A stretch of 64,000 nucleotides of DNA from JACJYM01 sp965230495 (GCA_965230495.1 OZ246004.1:2046001-2110000); one strand, 5' to 3'; numbered from the stretch's first letter, positions 28,598 through 38,719 are shown. The notes: generated from the sequence alone by a model not told the origin. Numbers and translations are program-made.

Positions 28598-30121
28598 ATG
28601 AAGAGTATAATTACAACAATCGCAATCTTTTTTTCATTTTCTTTACTTGCACAGGAAAAACCGCTTGACTATTGCGGTACTCAACCCATAAAAGATACTT
28701 GGTTATCTCAGTTTCAGAAAAATCCTCATCTCTTTGACACTCGATTTGATGATACAATTTATGTACCACTTAATGTGCACGTTGTTGGTGATGACAAAGG
28801 GAACAAAAGAATGTCCGATCTATCAGTACTTGTTGCTTTAAATATCTTACAAAATGATTACAAAGATTCCAAAGTTCACTTTTTTCTTACGGATGTATTT
28901 ACTCATCATTTTTACAGTCAATGGAGTGAGCATGAATCCGTTTTAGATGGTGCCGATATGATGGAAGAGTTAAATATCCCCGACGGTATTAACTGTTATT
29001 TTTTGAGAGATGGAGCTGGAAATTGTGGTTATAATCTTCCATATGGCGGAATGGTTGTAAGTAATAATTGTGCTAATTCGGGAGACCACACCTGGGCCCA
29101 CGAGATGGGCCATGGTCTTAGTTTACCTCATCCTTTCTTAGGTTGGGAAGGAGGTGTTTCCTGGGATGGCAGCATTTCTCATAGTTTTAGTAATCCAGCA
29201 CCCGAAAAGGTAACGATCAACTATACCTATTTTAAAGACACTTTGATAAGAGATACTTTAATTATAGATACCGTCTACGTTGAAAAAGTGGATGGAAGTA
29301 ATTGTCATTTCGCTGCCGATGGTTTTTGTGACACTTCGCCTGATTACTTAGCTTCAAGATGGCCCTGTAGTGAGTCTAACCACCTCAGTCAAACAGAGCA
29401 GACAGATCCCAATGGTGAAAAATTTAAATCCGATGGAACCCTTATTATGTCGTATGCCGATGATGCCTGTGCTGCCAGATTTTCACAAGAACAAATGGAA
29501 GCAATGCGTGCCAATCTAAAAGACCAGAAATCCGAATTGCTTTACGATCAAGAATTCAAAAATCCTGTAACTAACTTTGACGTTAATCTCCAAAAGCCAT
29601 TTGACGAAGAAGTAATACACTATCAAAATATAGAATTGGAATGGGAAGCTGTAGACTCTGCCGATTTTTACCTGATACAATTATCAACCTTCTCTGGATT
29701 CCAAATTGTTAATTTAGATACCATGGTCTCTACCAATTATCTGAATTTTGATGAATTAAAAAACAATGAAGAATACTATTGGAGAGTCATGCCTTTCAAC
29801 TCACATCATTTTGAAATAGAATTTTCTGAATCTAACAAGTTTATCACTGCGGAAATAGTTAATGTTGAAAATCTTAATAATGAAATCAAGTGTATCCCAA
29901 CGGTTGTAAATCGTTCAGAAGACTTTTTAATACAATTGGATAATAATACCCCATTTGACGAAATAATGATATTTGACATCAACAATCAACTTGTTTTTTC
30001 AGAAAAAAACGTTGGAGTTAATCAGTTAAGAATTAATACAAAAAACTGGAAATCAGGTATACATTTTATAAGAATAAGAAAAGATTCCAAATCGGGAATA
30101 TCCAAAATTATCGTTTTGTAG
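28598..30121 (+). CDS. Secreted M43-like zinc metalloprotease with T9SS sorting domain
   Basis: A 507-residue protein with a signal peptide (ending near SLLAQ). The zinc motif HEMGHGLSLPH (residues ~168-178) follows HExxHxxxxxH of metzincins, and LIMSYADD supplies the Met-turn; GDGVCDT-like spacing appears as ADGFCDTSPDYL, as in the M43/pappalysin-cytophagalysin family. Residues ~340-425 form a fibronectin-III-like module (LEWEAVDSADFYLIQLS). The C-terminal ~80 residues (ending GISKIIVL) look like a divergent T9SS domain. It should be an extracellular endopeptidase. Strict M43 has Gly at the third motif position after the second His (HxxGxxH); here it is HGLSLPH, a mild departure. Confidence 0.8.
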   Translation: MKSIITTIAIFFSFSLLAQEKPLDYCGTQPIKDTWLSQFQKNPHLFDTRFDDTIYVPLNVHVVGDDKGNKRMSDLSVLVALNILQNDYKDSKVHFFLTDVFTHHFYSQWSEHESVLDGADMMEELNIPDGINCYFLRDGAGNCGYNLPYGGMVVSNNCANSGDHTWAHEMGHGLSLPHPFLGWEGGVSWDGSISHSFSNPAPEKVTINYTYFKDTLIRDTLIIDTVYVEKVDGSNCHFAADGFCDTSPDYLASRWPCSESNHLSQTEQTDPNGEKFKSDGTLIMSYADDACAARFSQEQMEAMRANLKDQKSELLYDQEFKNPVTNFDVNLQKPFDEEVIHYQNIELEWEAVDSADFYLIQLSTFSGFQIVNLDTMVSTNYLNFDELKNNEEYYWRVMPFNSHHFEIEFSESNKFITAEIVNVENLNNEIKCIPTVVNRSEDFLIQLDNNTPFDEIMIFDINNQLVFSEKNVGVNQLRINTKNWKSGIHFIRIRKDSKSGISKIIVL

Positions 30122-30625
30122 ATGGATATCTATAAGAAATGGTTAAGTCTTTCGGACAATGAAGTTCATCTCCTAAAAGATGAAAGCTCTCTAATTGAAT
30201 CAATATCTTCAGAAAAGATAGATCAATGGGCAGAGGCTGCAACAGAGAAGGCATATCATAATATTGATTGTCTGTCCTGTGCTAATTGTTGTAAATCAGC
30301 TCCTACTACTTTACACTCATATGAGATTAAGAGAATCTCTCGATTTCTAAATATTTCTAAAAAGCAATTTGTTAGAAAATATGTCTTTGAAGATATTAAT
30401 GGCGAATTAACAATGAATAACGTGCCATGTCCTTTTCTTAATGAAGATAACACATGTTCTATATATGAAGTAAGACCCGAAACATGTAGAAAATATCCTC
30501 ACTCCGAGCAAAAGGGGTTTAAGAAAATACTGTCATATCATAAAAATAATATCAGCTACTGTCCCATTACGTACTCAGTGTTTACAGACCTTTTAACCAA
30601 TATTAAAAAAACAAAAGAGATATGA
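30122..30625 (+). CDS. YkgJ-type cysteine-cluster protein
   Basis: A 167-residue cytoplasmic protein. Cysteines are arranged as CLSCANCCKS (residues ~54-63), then PCPFL, TCSIYEVRPETCRKYP, and a late CP, the pattern of the YkgJ/UPF0153 zinc- or iron-binding family. The molecular role of the family is unclear. The ATG abuts the stop of the protease gene and the stop overlaps the next start (ATGA), so the three genes are probably co-transcribed. Confidence 0.82.
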   Translation: MDIYKKWLSLSDNEVHLLKDESSLIESISSEKIDQWAEAATEKAYHNIDCLSCANCCKSAPTTLHSYEIKRISRFLNISKKQFVRKYVFEDINGELTMNNVPCPFLNEDNTCSIYEVRPETCRKYPHSEQKGFKKILSYHKNNISYCPITYSVFTDLLTNIKKTKEI

Positions 30626-31218
30626 TTTACGAGTTTAAAGGGTTTATCCCTGTAGTTGATGAAAGTTCTTTTGTTCATCCGCAAGCTACCGTAGTTGGAA
30701 ATGTAATAATTGGAAAGAATGTTTACATAGGTCCAGGTGCAGCTCTTCGAGGCGACTGGGGTGAAATAATTATCAAAGATGGTTCTAATGTGCAGGAAAA
30801 CTGTACCATTCATATGTTTCCCGGAACTACTGTAGTATTAGAAGAAAATGCCCATATTGGACATGGGGCCATTATTCATGGAGCTACCATTGGTAAAAAT
30901 GTAATGATAGGCATGAATTCTGTAGTAATGGATGAAGCAATAATAGGAGAAAACTCCATAGTCGGAGCTCTTAGTTTCATAAAATCGAAATCGGTCATAG
31001 CTCCTAGAAGCCTGATGGTTGGCAACCCTGCTAAAAAAATGAAAGAATTGAGTGATGAAATGATAGCCTGGAAGTCAAAAGGAACCAAATTATATCAGAC
31101 ATTGCCTGAAGATTGTAAAAAAAACATGAGACCCGTTGAGCCTCTGCGAAAGATACCAAAAAACAGGCCTCCTCAAGAAAAATTATTCAAGATTTGGAAA
31201 AAAATTAAAGACGAATAA
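30622..31218 (+). CDS. Gamma-carbonic-anhydrase/PaaY-type hexapeptide-repeat protein
   Basis: A 198-residue protein built of left-handed beta-helix hexapeptide repeats (VVGNVIIGKNVYIGPGA onward, residues ~25-130) with ligand histidines in NCTIHMF and IGHGAIIHG, positioned as in gamma-class carbonic anhydrases and PaaY/CaiE. The longer C-terminal tail (ending FKIWKKIKDE) favours the PaaY-like branch. Either a hydratase or a thioesterase role is possible. No paa or cai genes are nearby, so pathway assignment is not supported. It overlaps the Cys-cluster gene by 4 bp. Confidence 0.85.
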   Translation: MIYEFKGFIPVVDESSFVHPQATVVGNVIIGKNVYIGPGAALRGDWGEIIIKDGSNVQENCTIHMFPGTTVVLEENAHIGHGAIIHGATIGKNVMIGMNSVVMDEAIIGENSIVGALSFIKSKSVIAPRSLMVGNPAKKMKELSDEMIAWKSKGTKLYQTLPEDCKKNMRPVEPLRKIPKNRPPQEKLFKIWKKIKDE

Positions 31219-31274
31219 TTCCTAGTTTTTAAACTTTTTAAAAATTCGGCATAGTTTATGCAGTTATTTTTTCG

Positions 31275-31616
31275 ATGGATATCGAGAAAATAAATAGAAA
31301 ACATTTTGTGGAAACGGACATGTACTACCGCGTAGAACATGGGCTATCTTCAAGGCTAATGAAATATGAAAATTGCATTATTCATTTGGAAATAAGCATT
31401 GGAAAAAAGTGGACCAAAAATTATAATGCGACTGCTCTTGAATTAGCAAATATATGGAAAGAAACACATGGTGAATTACAAGGAGCTATAGCTTGCAAAG
31501 TCTTTATTTATGACAATAGGCTTAACTCCTATAAATCTGAACTTGTAATGTCAGGAGTAAAGCCAGAGTATGATGCTAAGAAAGGAATTATATTCAAACG
31601 ACAGCATCTAAACTAA
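31275..31616 (+). CDS. Small conserved-looking hypothetical protein
   Basis: A 113-residue soluble protein without a signal peptide. I do not recognise the family. It has a plausible alpha/beta pattern, a good ATG, normal codon use, and is followed after 24 bp by a strong Rho-independent terminator. It may be the last gene of the unit that starts at 28598. Confidence 0.65.
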   Translation: MDIEKINRKHFVETDMYYRVEHGLSSRLMKYENCIIHLEISIGKKWTKNYNATALELANIWKETHGELQGAIACKVFIYDNRLNSYKSELVMSGVKPEYDAKKGIIFKRQHLN

Positions 31617-31640
31617 TTGTTTGATCTAAGGTGAAATGAA

Positions 31641-31670
31641 AAAGGAGCAAATTAATTTGCTCCTTTTTTT
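31641..31670 (+). terminator. Rho-independent terminator (bidirectional palindrome)
   Basis: A perfect 26-nt palindrome, AAAGGAGCAAATT and its complement, centred at 31653/31654 and followed by T residues. It separates the orphan gene ending at 31616 from the convergent susD ending at 31694, and with flanking A/T runs it can serve both. Confidence 0.88.
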
Positions 31671-31693
31671 ATTTCTACACTTAATTTTAATCA

Positions 31694-33853
31694 TTAATAC
31701 CCGTCATTTTGCTGCAAATTAGGATTCGCACTAATATCCGCATTTGGAATAGGGAATACATCCCTAAATTGCTCTACAGATTTTCCTTCCTTTACTCCTC
31801 CTTTCCATTGCCATAAGTAATCTGTCGCAGAAAATTTTCCATGTCTTATCAAATCAGTTCTTCTATGACATTCCCAATACAATTCTCTTGCTCTTTCCTC
31901 CAGAATAAGATCAAGGGTCAAATCCGAAGTATTTATATTAGCCACATCCCCATTATAGGCCCTAGCTCTAACCATATTAAAATAATCCGTAGCCTTTTGG
32001 ACGTCACTTCCTAATCTAACCAAAGACTCTGCTGCCATCAAATATGCATCAGCAAGTCTAAACATAGGAAAATCAGTATCTGCGTGCTCTATATCACTTC
32101 CAGGTTGACCGTCCGAGGTAATATTCTTAAATTTAGTAACCATTACGCCTTGAGTAAACTGAGATACATCATCAATATCAATAGTTTGTCCATCTAGATA
32201 GAAAATACCTCTTCTATCAAAGTTCGTGGTGGCTATTTGATAGGCATAATTCGGTTTTCGTAAATCAATAAAAATATTATAGTTACCGGAACTAAGCTCT
32301 ATGGTGTTTCCAAATTCTGCTAATCTTCCATCCTCCGATTTACCCAAGGTGAGAAATCCTGCTTTCTGCTCAAACAAAAACTCTCCGTCCATAAAGTCAG
32401 CATTTACTTTTAAAATTGCCTTATCACTATCATATTCCATATCCAATGCCCCTCCGGGAACAGCACTCCCAACGATGGACCACTCCATCTTTTCAACTGA
32501 ATATTCATTATTATTCAAATTAACCTGAAAACGATAAAGACCTGATTCGGGAACAGAAATTCTGGCCCCATCTGCATCTAAAACACCATCGTTATTATCA
32601 TCGCCTAGCTGTCCTGCAAGTGGAAATCTATAAAATAATACCTCATTATTGTCGTCTGGAAAATATCTATAACCTTCGTAAACATCAGAACCCGAAGGTT
32701 TAGCTAATTTATCCTCTCCATCGGCTCCATCAAAGTCATTAAGATTAGAAGCAAAATATATTTCTGAGAATCCACTACCATAGTTGAAATCCTGCACAAT
32801 ACCTCCGTCATTTACTGGAAATTTCTCAAAATGCTGTCTCGTTGCTCTGGTTCCTCCCCATCCATTCTGAACCCCGGAGTCTGCTGCATCATAAGTACCT
32901 CCCAGTGCAGATCGGATGATGAAAGTCATTCCTCCCCAGGTTTTGGTATTCTGACCATCAAAAGCAATAGGAAAAATTATTTCATCAGAATTATGATTAT
33001 CTGCTAAAAATAAATGTTCATATAGTTCCTCCAGTTCATAACCATTATTAATTACCTTTTCACAATACGTAAGGCAGTCAGAGGCCCTATCCTGTCCGAT
33101 ATATACATTTGCATTCTGATAAAGTTTAGCTAGCAACATCCATGCAGCGGCCTGATCTGCTCTGGCATATTCATTAGTTCTAGGAGCAAGCAAAGTACTT
33201 TCTATTGCCAGAAGTTCTGATTCTATAAAACTGAATAAATCCTGAGCATTGATCTGCGAAGGAGTAAACTTTCCTATTGGATCATTTTCGGTCACGAAAG
33301 GAACATTTCTAAATAAATCCAAAGCATGCCAATAACTTAAAGCTCTTAGGAATCGTGCTTCTGCTCTAAACACTTGTATTTCTTGTTTCAAAGCATCTGA
33401 CTCTCCCCTTTCGTTTAGTTTATCATCAGTAGTCTGCCTTAAGAACTCATTACTTATGGCCACCTGATAAAAAAGACGACTATATAAAGCATAAATAAAG
33501 CCATCATCTGCTGTCCAAGTTTGATCATGAAAATCCTTTATAGTTTGATCATTCCATCCATTGATAGCCTCTTCTGTAGTAAATTCTTGATGATAGAAAT
33601 ACATTCTTAAATACTGACCAAAACCTTCATCAATGCCTCCAATATCTGCTTTTCCGGCGGGTCCTTCCTGTCCAGTCACGGCCAATCCTGCATAAATCTT
33701 CGCCAAAACAGCTCGATAAGCATCAGGATTATCATATGCAATACCAGTAACCACTATATCCTTATCGACAGGTATAGAATCCAAATCACTAAAACAACTA
33801 TGGAGTGATAAAATGATAAAAAGGCTTAATACAAATTTTATTAAATTTTTCAT
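31694..33853 (-). CDS. susD: SusD/RagB-family lipoprotein with an inserted SusE/F-like domain
   Basis: A 719-residue outer-membrane lipoprotein (lipobox LHSC near residue 20). The N-terminal half has SusD helices (YWHALDLFRNVPFV, AAAWMLLAKLYQN), and the C-terminal end is typical (ARELYWECHRRTDLIRHGKF). Family members are usually 500-600 residues. The excess is an insert at about residues 420-540 with WSIVGSAVPGGALDMEYDSD, GEFLFEQKAGF and SSGNYNIFIDLRKPNYAYQI, which matches the starch-binding modules of SusE/SusF and of the protein at 36911. SusD caps the SusC channel and binds glycan; the insert should add a starch-binding site. It lies 18 bp downstream of susC. Confidence 0.9.
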   Translation of the reverse strand: MKNLIKFVLSLFIILSLHSCFSDLDSIPVDKDIVVTGIAYDNPDAYRAVLAKIYAGLAVTGQEGPAGKADIGGIDEGFGQYLRMYFYHQEFTTEEAINGWNDQTIKDFHDQTWTADDGFIYALYSRLFYQVAISNEFLRQTTDDKLNERGESDALKQEIQVFRAEARFLRALSYWHALDLFRNVPFVTENDPIGKFTPSQINAQDLFSFIESELLAIESTLLAPRTNEYARADQAAAWMLLAKLYQNANVYIGQDRASDCLTYCEKVINNGYELEELYEHLFLADNHNSDEIIFPIAFDGQNTKTWGGMTFIIRSALGGTYDAADSGVQNGWGGTRATRQHFEKFPVNDGGIVQDFNYGSGFSEIYFASNLNDFDGADGEDKLAKPSGSDVYEGYRYFPDDNNEVLFYRFPLAGQLGDDNNDGVLDADGARISVPESGLYRFQVNLNNNEYSVEKMEWSIVGSAVPGGALDMEYDSDKAILKVNADFMDGEFLFEQKAGFLTLGKSEDGRLAEFGNTIELSSGNYNIFIDLRKPNYAYQIATTNFDRRGIFYLDGQTIDIDDVSQFTQGVMVTKFKNITSDGQPGSDIEHADTDFPMFRLADAYLMAAESLVRLGSDVQKATDYFNMVRARAYNGDVANINTSDLTLDLILEERARELYWECHRRTDLIRHGKFSATDYLWQWKGGVKEGKSVEQFRDVFPIPNADISANPNLQQNDGY

Positions 33854-33871
33854 TTCTCTCTTTCTATTAAA

Positions 33872-36814
33872 TTAAAACAATGTGCTTACACCAAAAATAA
33901 AGGTTCTGGGTTTCGGATATACATTATTATCTATCCCCCTAAAAACCTCAGGATCAAGACCACTATAGTTAGTAATCACTATGGGATTTTGAACTGTAAA
34001 GTATAGTCTCAAGTTTTTCGTAAAACTAGTTTCCAAACTATAACCTAACGTGATGTGATCTACCCTAACAAAGGAAGCATCCTCAATGAAATGATCACTA
34101 AAAGTCAAATTGGTTTGGTCAAATACTTGATTGTCTACAGCAGCTTGATGAACATTAAACAATGTATTGGTAATCTGTTTGGTCCTGTTTAAATATCCCA
34201 TATCTGTAAGAACATTGTTATACATCCAATTACCTACATTGGCTCTAGCCGCAAAGGAAAAATCCAATTTTTTATAATTCAAATAACTTGATAGTCCAAA
34301 AACATAATCAGGTGTTGGACTTTTGAAATGATACTTATCCTCATTTTGATTAAAAGTACCGTTTCCACTTACATCTTCAAATTGTCCTTCTAGAATGTCT
34401 CCATTTTCATCATATTTCTGTTGATTAACATAAAACGTGTATGGCTCCTCTCCTACCGAATGAATTTGGATTTTACTATTAACCCCCCCTGCTATATCCC
34501 CGACTTCTACACCAGCGTATGAGGGATCAGGAAACTGCGTTAATCTTGTAATTTCATTACTGCTGTAGGACATATTAGCACTTATATCCCAAGTAAAATC
34601 TTGTCTATCAAACAATCCTGCCGTCAAGCCTATTTCAAAACCCTTACTCTCCATATCTCCGACATTAGTTATTAACTCATTGGTCAAATTCGATCCTGCC
34701 GGAAGAGGTATACTATTCAGAAGATCAACTGTTTCTCTATTAAAAATGTCTATGTTTCCAGTGATCCTGTTACTTAAAAAACCAAAATCAATTCCAAAAT
34801 TTGATGTAGTTGTTGTTTCCCATTTTAATTGCTCATCATAACCATTAGGTCTTTGTGTCTGTACAAACTCATCTCCGAACTGATATTGTGCAGAGGTTTC
34901 ACTTGCCGTATAAGTACCGGATGCTTCGTAATACCGAACACCATTTCCTGAATTAATATCTTGTTGTCCGGTCTTTCCCCAACCAAATCTTACCTTCAAG
35001 CTTGTTTTATCTCTATCCAATACTTTGAAAGCCAATGCCGCTCCGGGGAAATACCCATATTTATTGCCGGTTGCAAATCGAGAAGTTCCGTCTATTCTAT
35101 AGTTCAGGGTAAGTAGAGCAAAGTCCTTAAAACCATAGTTTAATCTTCCAAAAATTGAAGCCAAAAACAACTCTCTCTTTTCATCCTTATTAATAACAAC
35201 GGTATCCACAAGATTCGCATCCGTATTGGTTGATTCAAAACCAAATTTTTGCCATGAATATCCAGCCATTACATCAATATCATGATCTTCATTGAGTTCC
35301 TTTTTATAGTTGAGATAAAATTCTGCCAGACTATTCTTTTTTTCCTGAGTATACAAGTTGTTCTCTCCTTTCGCAGAAAAGGCAGCTATTGTATCCGTAA
35401 AAATACTTCCATCACTACTAGAGATATCGTATGCCAAATTAAGGTTTGCTCTAAGTTCAGGCAAAAACGAAAAACGATAGTCAGCTGAACCATTAAGAAT
35501 ATATCGATTTACATCGGATTCATCCCTTCTCTGTTCAAGCATGGCAACAGGATTATTAGGTGATAAACCGATCACATTGCTGTTATTATCCAGCCAGGCA
35601 TAATAACCTCCAAAAGGGCTGTTAGAATCATATACCGGTTTAGTCGGATCAATCGTCAATGCTGCTCCAATAGCACCTCGGTTCGCAAATTGATTCTGTG
35701 TAATCATTGATTTTAACCCTACATTTACCTGTAGTCTGTTATCCAAGTACTTGGGAGATATATTTACACCGGTGGTAAATCTATTGAAGTTATCACCTTT
35801 TAAAATTCCGTCCATATCCGTGTAGCCTAATGATACCCGAAACGGCAGGTTTTTATATGCTCCTGAAAAATTTAAGTTATGGTCTGTTCCTACAGCATTT
35901 TGGTAAATCTCATCCTGCCAATCGGTATCCGCATCTCCCAATAATGCTTCAAAATCACTGCCCTCACCATATAAGTCTCTTATTAAAGATCTATATTCTC
36001 CAGCATCCAGTACATCTACTTTGTTACTGATCTTTCCTACTGAAACATTTCCATTGTAGCCCACCTGCAATCTTGAGCCTAGATTACCTTTTTTTGTCTT
36101 TATAATTATAACTCCGGCTGAAGCCCGGTTCCCATAGATAGCGGTCGCAGAGGCATCCTTAAGTACAGTCATACTCTCTATATCATTTGGATTAATAATA
36201 TTTAAATTATTTCTACCACCTGCTATTTGTTCATTATCTAATGGGACCCCATCTATCACAATCAGAGGATCATTGGAAGAAGATAGAGAAGCCTCTGCCC
36301 TCACTCTAATAGTAGATCCACCACCTGGATCTCCAGATGGAGTTATTGACACTCCCGCCACCTTTCCCGCAATTAACTGCTGCGGACCTGTGATTGCTCC
36401 CTGATTAAATTCATCAGCACTAACCGATTTTATGGACCCAGTTAGATCTTCCCTTTTAACTGTACCATAACCAACTACTACAATGTCTTCTAGTAACTCT
36501 CCCGATGTTAAAGCTACATTGATCACATCCGTCGAACCCAATACAATTTCTTGATCAGTATAACCCGTATAAGAAAAAATCAGAGCGGCTGCATCATTAC
36601 CCAAAGTAATTGAGTAATTACCATCAATGTCGGTGATCGTTCCAACTGTTGGGTCTTCCTTCAAATAAACACTAGCTCCAATCAACATCTCTCCGGAATC
36701 AGCATCAACGACAGAACCGCTGATAGTCCTCTGCCCTATAAGGTAAAGACTTAGGAAAGAAATACAAAAGGTTGTTAGAGCAACTCTTTTTAAAACAAAA
36801 TTTCTAATTTTCAT
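33872..36814 (-). CDS. susC: SusC/RagA-family TonB-dependent outer-membrane transporter
   Basis: A 980-residue protein: signal peptide, carboxypeptidase-D-like beta-sandwich (ISGSVVDADSGEMLIGASV, residues ~30-110), TonB box (EDIVVVGYGTVKREDLTGS), plug with NPNDIESMTVLKDASATAIY, and a C-terminal barrel ending in PRTFIFGVSTLF. With SusD it imports oligosaccharides across the outer membrane using TonB energy. The adjacent amylase and starch-binding genes point to alpha-glucans such as starch, glycogen or laminated storage glucan. A good promoter lies just upstream. Confidence 0.95.
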   Translation of the reverse strand: MKIRNFVLKRVALTTFCISFLSLYLIGQRTISGSVVDADSGEMLIGASVYLKEDPTVGTITDIDGNYSITLGNDAAALIFSYTGYTDQEIVLGSTDVINVALTSGELLEDIVVVGYGTVKREDLTGSIKSVSADEFNQGAITGPQQLIAGKVAGVSITPSGDPGGGSTIRVRAEASLSSSNDPLIVIDGVPLDNEQIAGGRNNLNIINPNDIESMTVLKDASATAIYGNRASAGVIIIKTKKGNLGSRLQVGYNGNVSVGKISNKVDVLDAGEYRSLIRDLYGEGSDFEALLGDADTDWQDEIYQNAVGTDHNLNFSGAYKNLPFRVSLGYTDMDGILKGDNFNRFTTGVNISPKYLDNRLQVNVGLKSMITQNQFANRGAIGAALTIDPTKPVYDSNSPFGGYYAWLDNNSNVIGLSPNNPVAMLEQRRDESDVNRYILNGSADYRFSFLPELRANLNLAYDISSSDGSIFTDTIAAFSAKGENNLYTQEKKNSLAEFYLNYKKELNEDHDIDVMAGYSWQKFGFESTNTDANLVDTVVINKDEKRELFLASIFGRLNYGFKDFALLTLNYRIDGTSRFATGNKYGYFPGAALAFKVLDRDKTSLKVRFGWGKTGQQDINSGNGVRYYEASGTYTASETSAQYQFGDEFVQTQRPNGYDEQLKWETTTTSNFGIDFGFLSNRITGNIDIFNRETVDLLNSIPLPAGSNLTNELITNVGDMESKGFEIGLTAGLFDRQDFTWDISANMSYSSNEITRLTQFPDPSYAGVEVGDIAGGVNSKIQIHSVGEEPYTFYVNQQKYDENGDILEGQFEDVSGNGTFNQNEDKYHFKSPTPDYVFGLSSYLNYKKLDFSFAARANVGNWMYNNVLTDMGYLNRTKQITNTLFNVHQAAVDNQVFDQTNLTFSDHFIEDASFVRVDHITLGYSLETSFTKNLRLYFTVQNPIVITNYSGLDPEVFRGIDNNVYPKPRTFIFGVSTLF

Positions 36815-36840
36815 TCAATTAAAATTTAAAATTCTTTTGC

Positions 36841-36872
36841 CAAAATTAAAAATTAATTTTACTTTGTGTCAA
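36841..36872 (-). promoter_or_regulatory. Bacteroidota-type promoter for susC-susD
   Basis: On the minus strand TTG (36872-36870) is followed after 21 nt by TAATTTTG (36848-36841), an exact match to TTG-N(17-23)-TAnnTTTG. The -7 box lies 26 bp before the susC ATG, giving a short leader. Confidence 0.6.
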
Positions 36873-36910
36873 CTTAACATTAACAAATTCAATTAAATAA
36901 TTTTAGACTT

Positions 36911-38719
36911 ATGAAAATACGTATACTTCTTAGCTTTTTTATGATTGCTCTTGGAGTTTCTCTAGGAGCCCAATCTATTGGGATCATTGGAGAAGGAGGT
37001 CCTTTAGGTAATTGGGATGAAGATGTGGATATGACCCAAGATCCTGATAGTTCTCATCTCTGGACTTATACTGGAGCTTTTGTAGGTGGTCCTGTAAAAT
37101 TTAGACAGGATGACTCTTGGGATGTTAACTGGGGTGCTTTGGATTTTCCTTCTGGTATCGGAGAACAAGGTGGACCAAATATTCCTGTATTCACTGGGGA
37201 CTATACCGTTCATTTTAACAGTAATACAGGTGAATATCATTTTGATGTTGATTCAGATATTGGAATTATTGGGGATGCTGTTAACGGATGGGATGAAGAT
37301 GTTGATATGTACAAAGACACGGCCGATGCTAATAAATTTTATATTGAAATAGAGCTTTCTGTTGGACCTTGTAAATTTAGAAAAGACGATGATTGGGCTG
37401 TTAATTGGGGTTCTCCTGACTTCCCAACTGGTGTAGGTACTCAAGGCGGTGATAACATTGAGGTATCAAAGGCGGGAGTTTATTTTGTTACCTTAGATAC
37501 CTCTACAGGTGAATATCATTTCGAGGAAAACATATCATATGAGTCTATAGGTATCATTGGAGATGCTGTAGGTGGATGGGATGATGACATCGACATGACA
37601 CAAGATGCCAATAATCCTTCTTTATATACAATCTCTATGACCTTCATGGATGGTGGAGCTAAATTTAGAGCTAATGATTCATGGGATGAAAATTGGGGAG
37701 GACCAGACTTTCCTTCTGGAGTTGCAACTCCAAGCTCTGCAGATAACATTCCTGTAACTGCTGGAGACTATTTGGTATCTTTTAATGTAGAGACTTTAGA
37801 ATATAGCTTTACGGAAATAATAGAATATGCTACCATTGGAATCATAGGAACTGCCACTCCAGGAGGTTGGACAGATGATACAGATTTAGAGAAAGATCCG
37901 AATGATGGTTCTATTTGGTCATTAAGAATGGAATTAACTGATGGCTTGGCTAAATTTAGAGCAGATGATGACTGGGCTGTTAACTGGGGAGGTGATGATT
38001 TCCCTGCTGGAGTTGCTATTGCAGGAGGTGGCGACATTCCTGTAACTGCGGGAGAATACAACATAACTTTTAACTCCGTAACAGGAGCTTATAACTTTGA
38101 AGAAATTATCGAATATGATCAGGTAAGTTTAGTAGGTAAATCCGGTCCTTTTGGTGGCTGGCCTGAGGCAGATGATGGTGGAGCAAGAGATACTTATCTT
38201 GAACAAGATGCCAACGATCCACATGCTTGGACAGGTACTGAAATAACACTTTCTGATTATGCAGGAGCCAGTGATGAAGGAGTAAAGTTTCGTGCTGATA
38301 CGGACTGGGCGGTCAATTGGGGAGCTGAGGACTTTCCTTCTGGAGTAGCTACTCAAGATGGAGCTAATATTCAGTGTGTGGCTGGAACATACAACGTCTC
38401 GTTTAGATCTGACACTGGAGAATATACTTTTTCTAGTTCTTCTTCAACTGAAGACGTACTTAGTCCAAGTGATATTAGTGTATTTCCAAATCCGGCCAAT
38501 CAAACGATTAGCGTTTCTATTGAAAATGAATTATTGACAGGTAATCTAAGAGCTGTTATATTTGACATGAATGGTAAAATTGTATTCACTAAAAATTCAA
38601 ATACTTTAAATGGTCAAGAATTAACACTTAATATTGCCAACTTGACTTCAGGAAATTATTTACTGCAGTTAACCAATGAAAATGTAATTGTTGGTAAAAG
38701 AATATCCGTTCTTAAGTAA
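36911..38719 (+). CDS. Five-module SusE/F-like starch-binding protein with T9SS sorting domain
   Basis: A 602-residue exported protein with signal peptide (cleavage after LGAQ). Five tandem modules begin near residues 22, 115, 210, 306 and 401, each with IGIIG..GGW/NWD at the start, a central KFR.DD.W..NWG..DFPSG strand pair and a closing G.Y..F....GEY.F. The conserved Trp and aromatic positions match SusE/SusF starch-binding modules. Residues ~514-602 form a T9SS C-terminal domain (VFPNPANQTISVSI, GNYLLQLTNENVIVGKRISVLK). Unlike canonical SusE/F it is not a lipoprotein: there is no lipobox. It is divergent from susC across 96 bp. Confidence 0.88.
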   Translation: MKIRILLSFFMIALGVSLGAQSIGIIGEGGPLGNWDEDVDMTQDPDSSHLWTYTGAFVGGPVKFRQDDSWDVNWGALDFPSGIGEQGGPNIPVFTGDYTVHFNSNTGEYHFDVDSDIGIIGDAVNGWDEDVDMYKDTADANKFYIEIELSVGPCKFRKDDDWAVNWGSPDFPTGVGTQGGDNIEVSKAGVYFVTLDTSTGEYHFEENISYESIGIIGDAVGGWDDDIDMTQDANNPSLYTISMTFMDGGAKFRANDSWDENWGGPDFPSGVATPSSADNIPVTAGDYLVSFNVETLEYSFTEIIEYATIGIIGTATPGGWTDDTDLEKDPNDGSIWSLRMELTDGLAKFRADDDWAVNWGGDDFPAGVAIAGGGDIPVTAGEYNITFNSVTGAYNFEEIIEYDQVSLVGKSGPFGGWPEADDGGARDTYLEQDANDPHAWTGTEITLSDYAGASDEGVKFRADTDWAVNWGAEDFPSGVATQDGANIQCVAGTYNVSFRSDTGEYTFSSSSSTEDVLSPSDISVFPNPANQTISVSIENELLTGNLRAVIFDMNGKIVFTKNSNTLNGQELTLNIANLTSGNYLLQLTNENVIVGKRISVLK

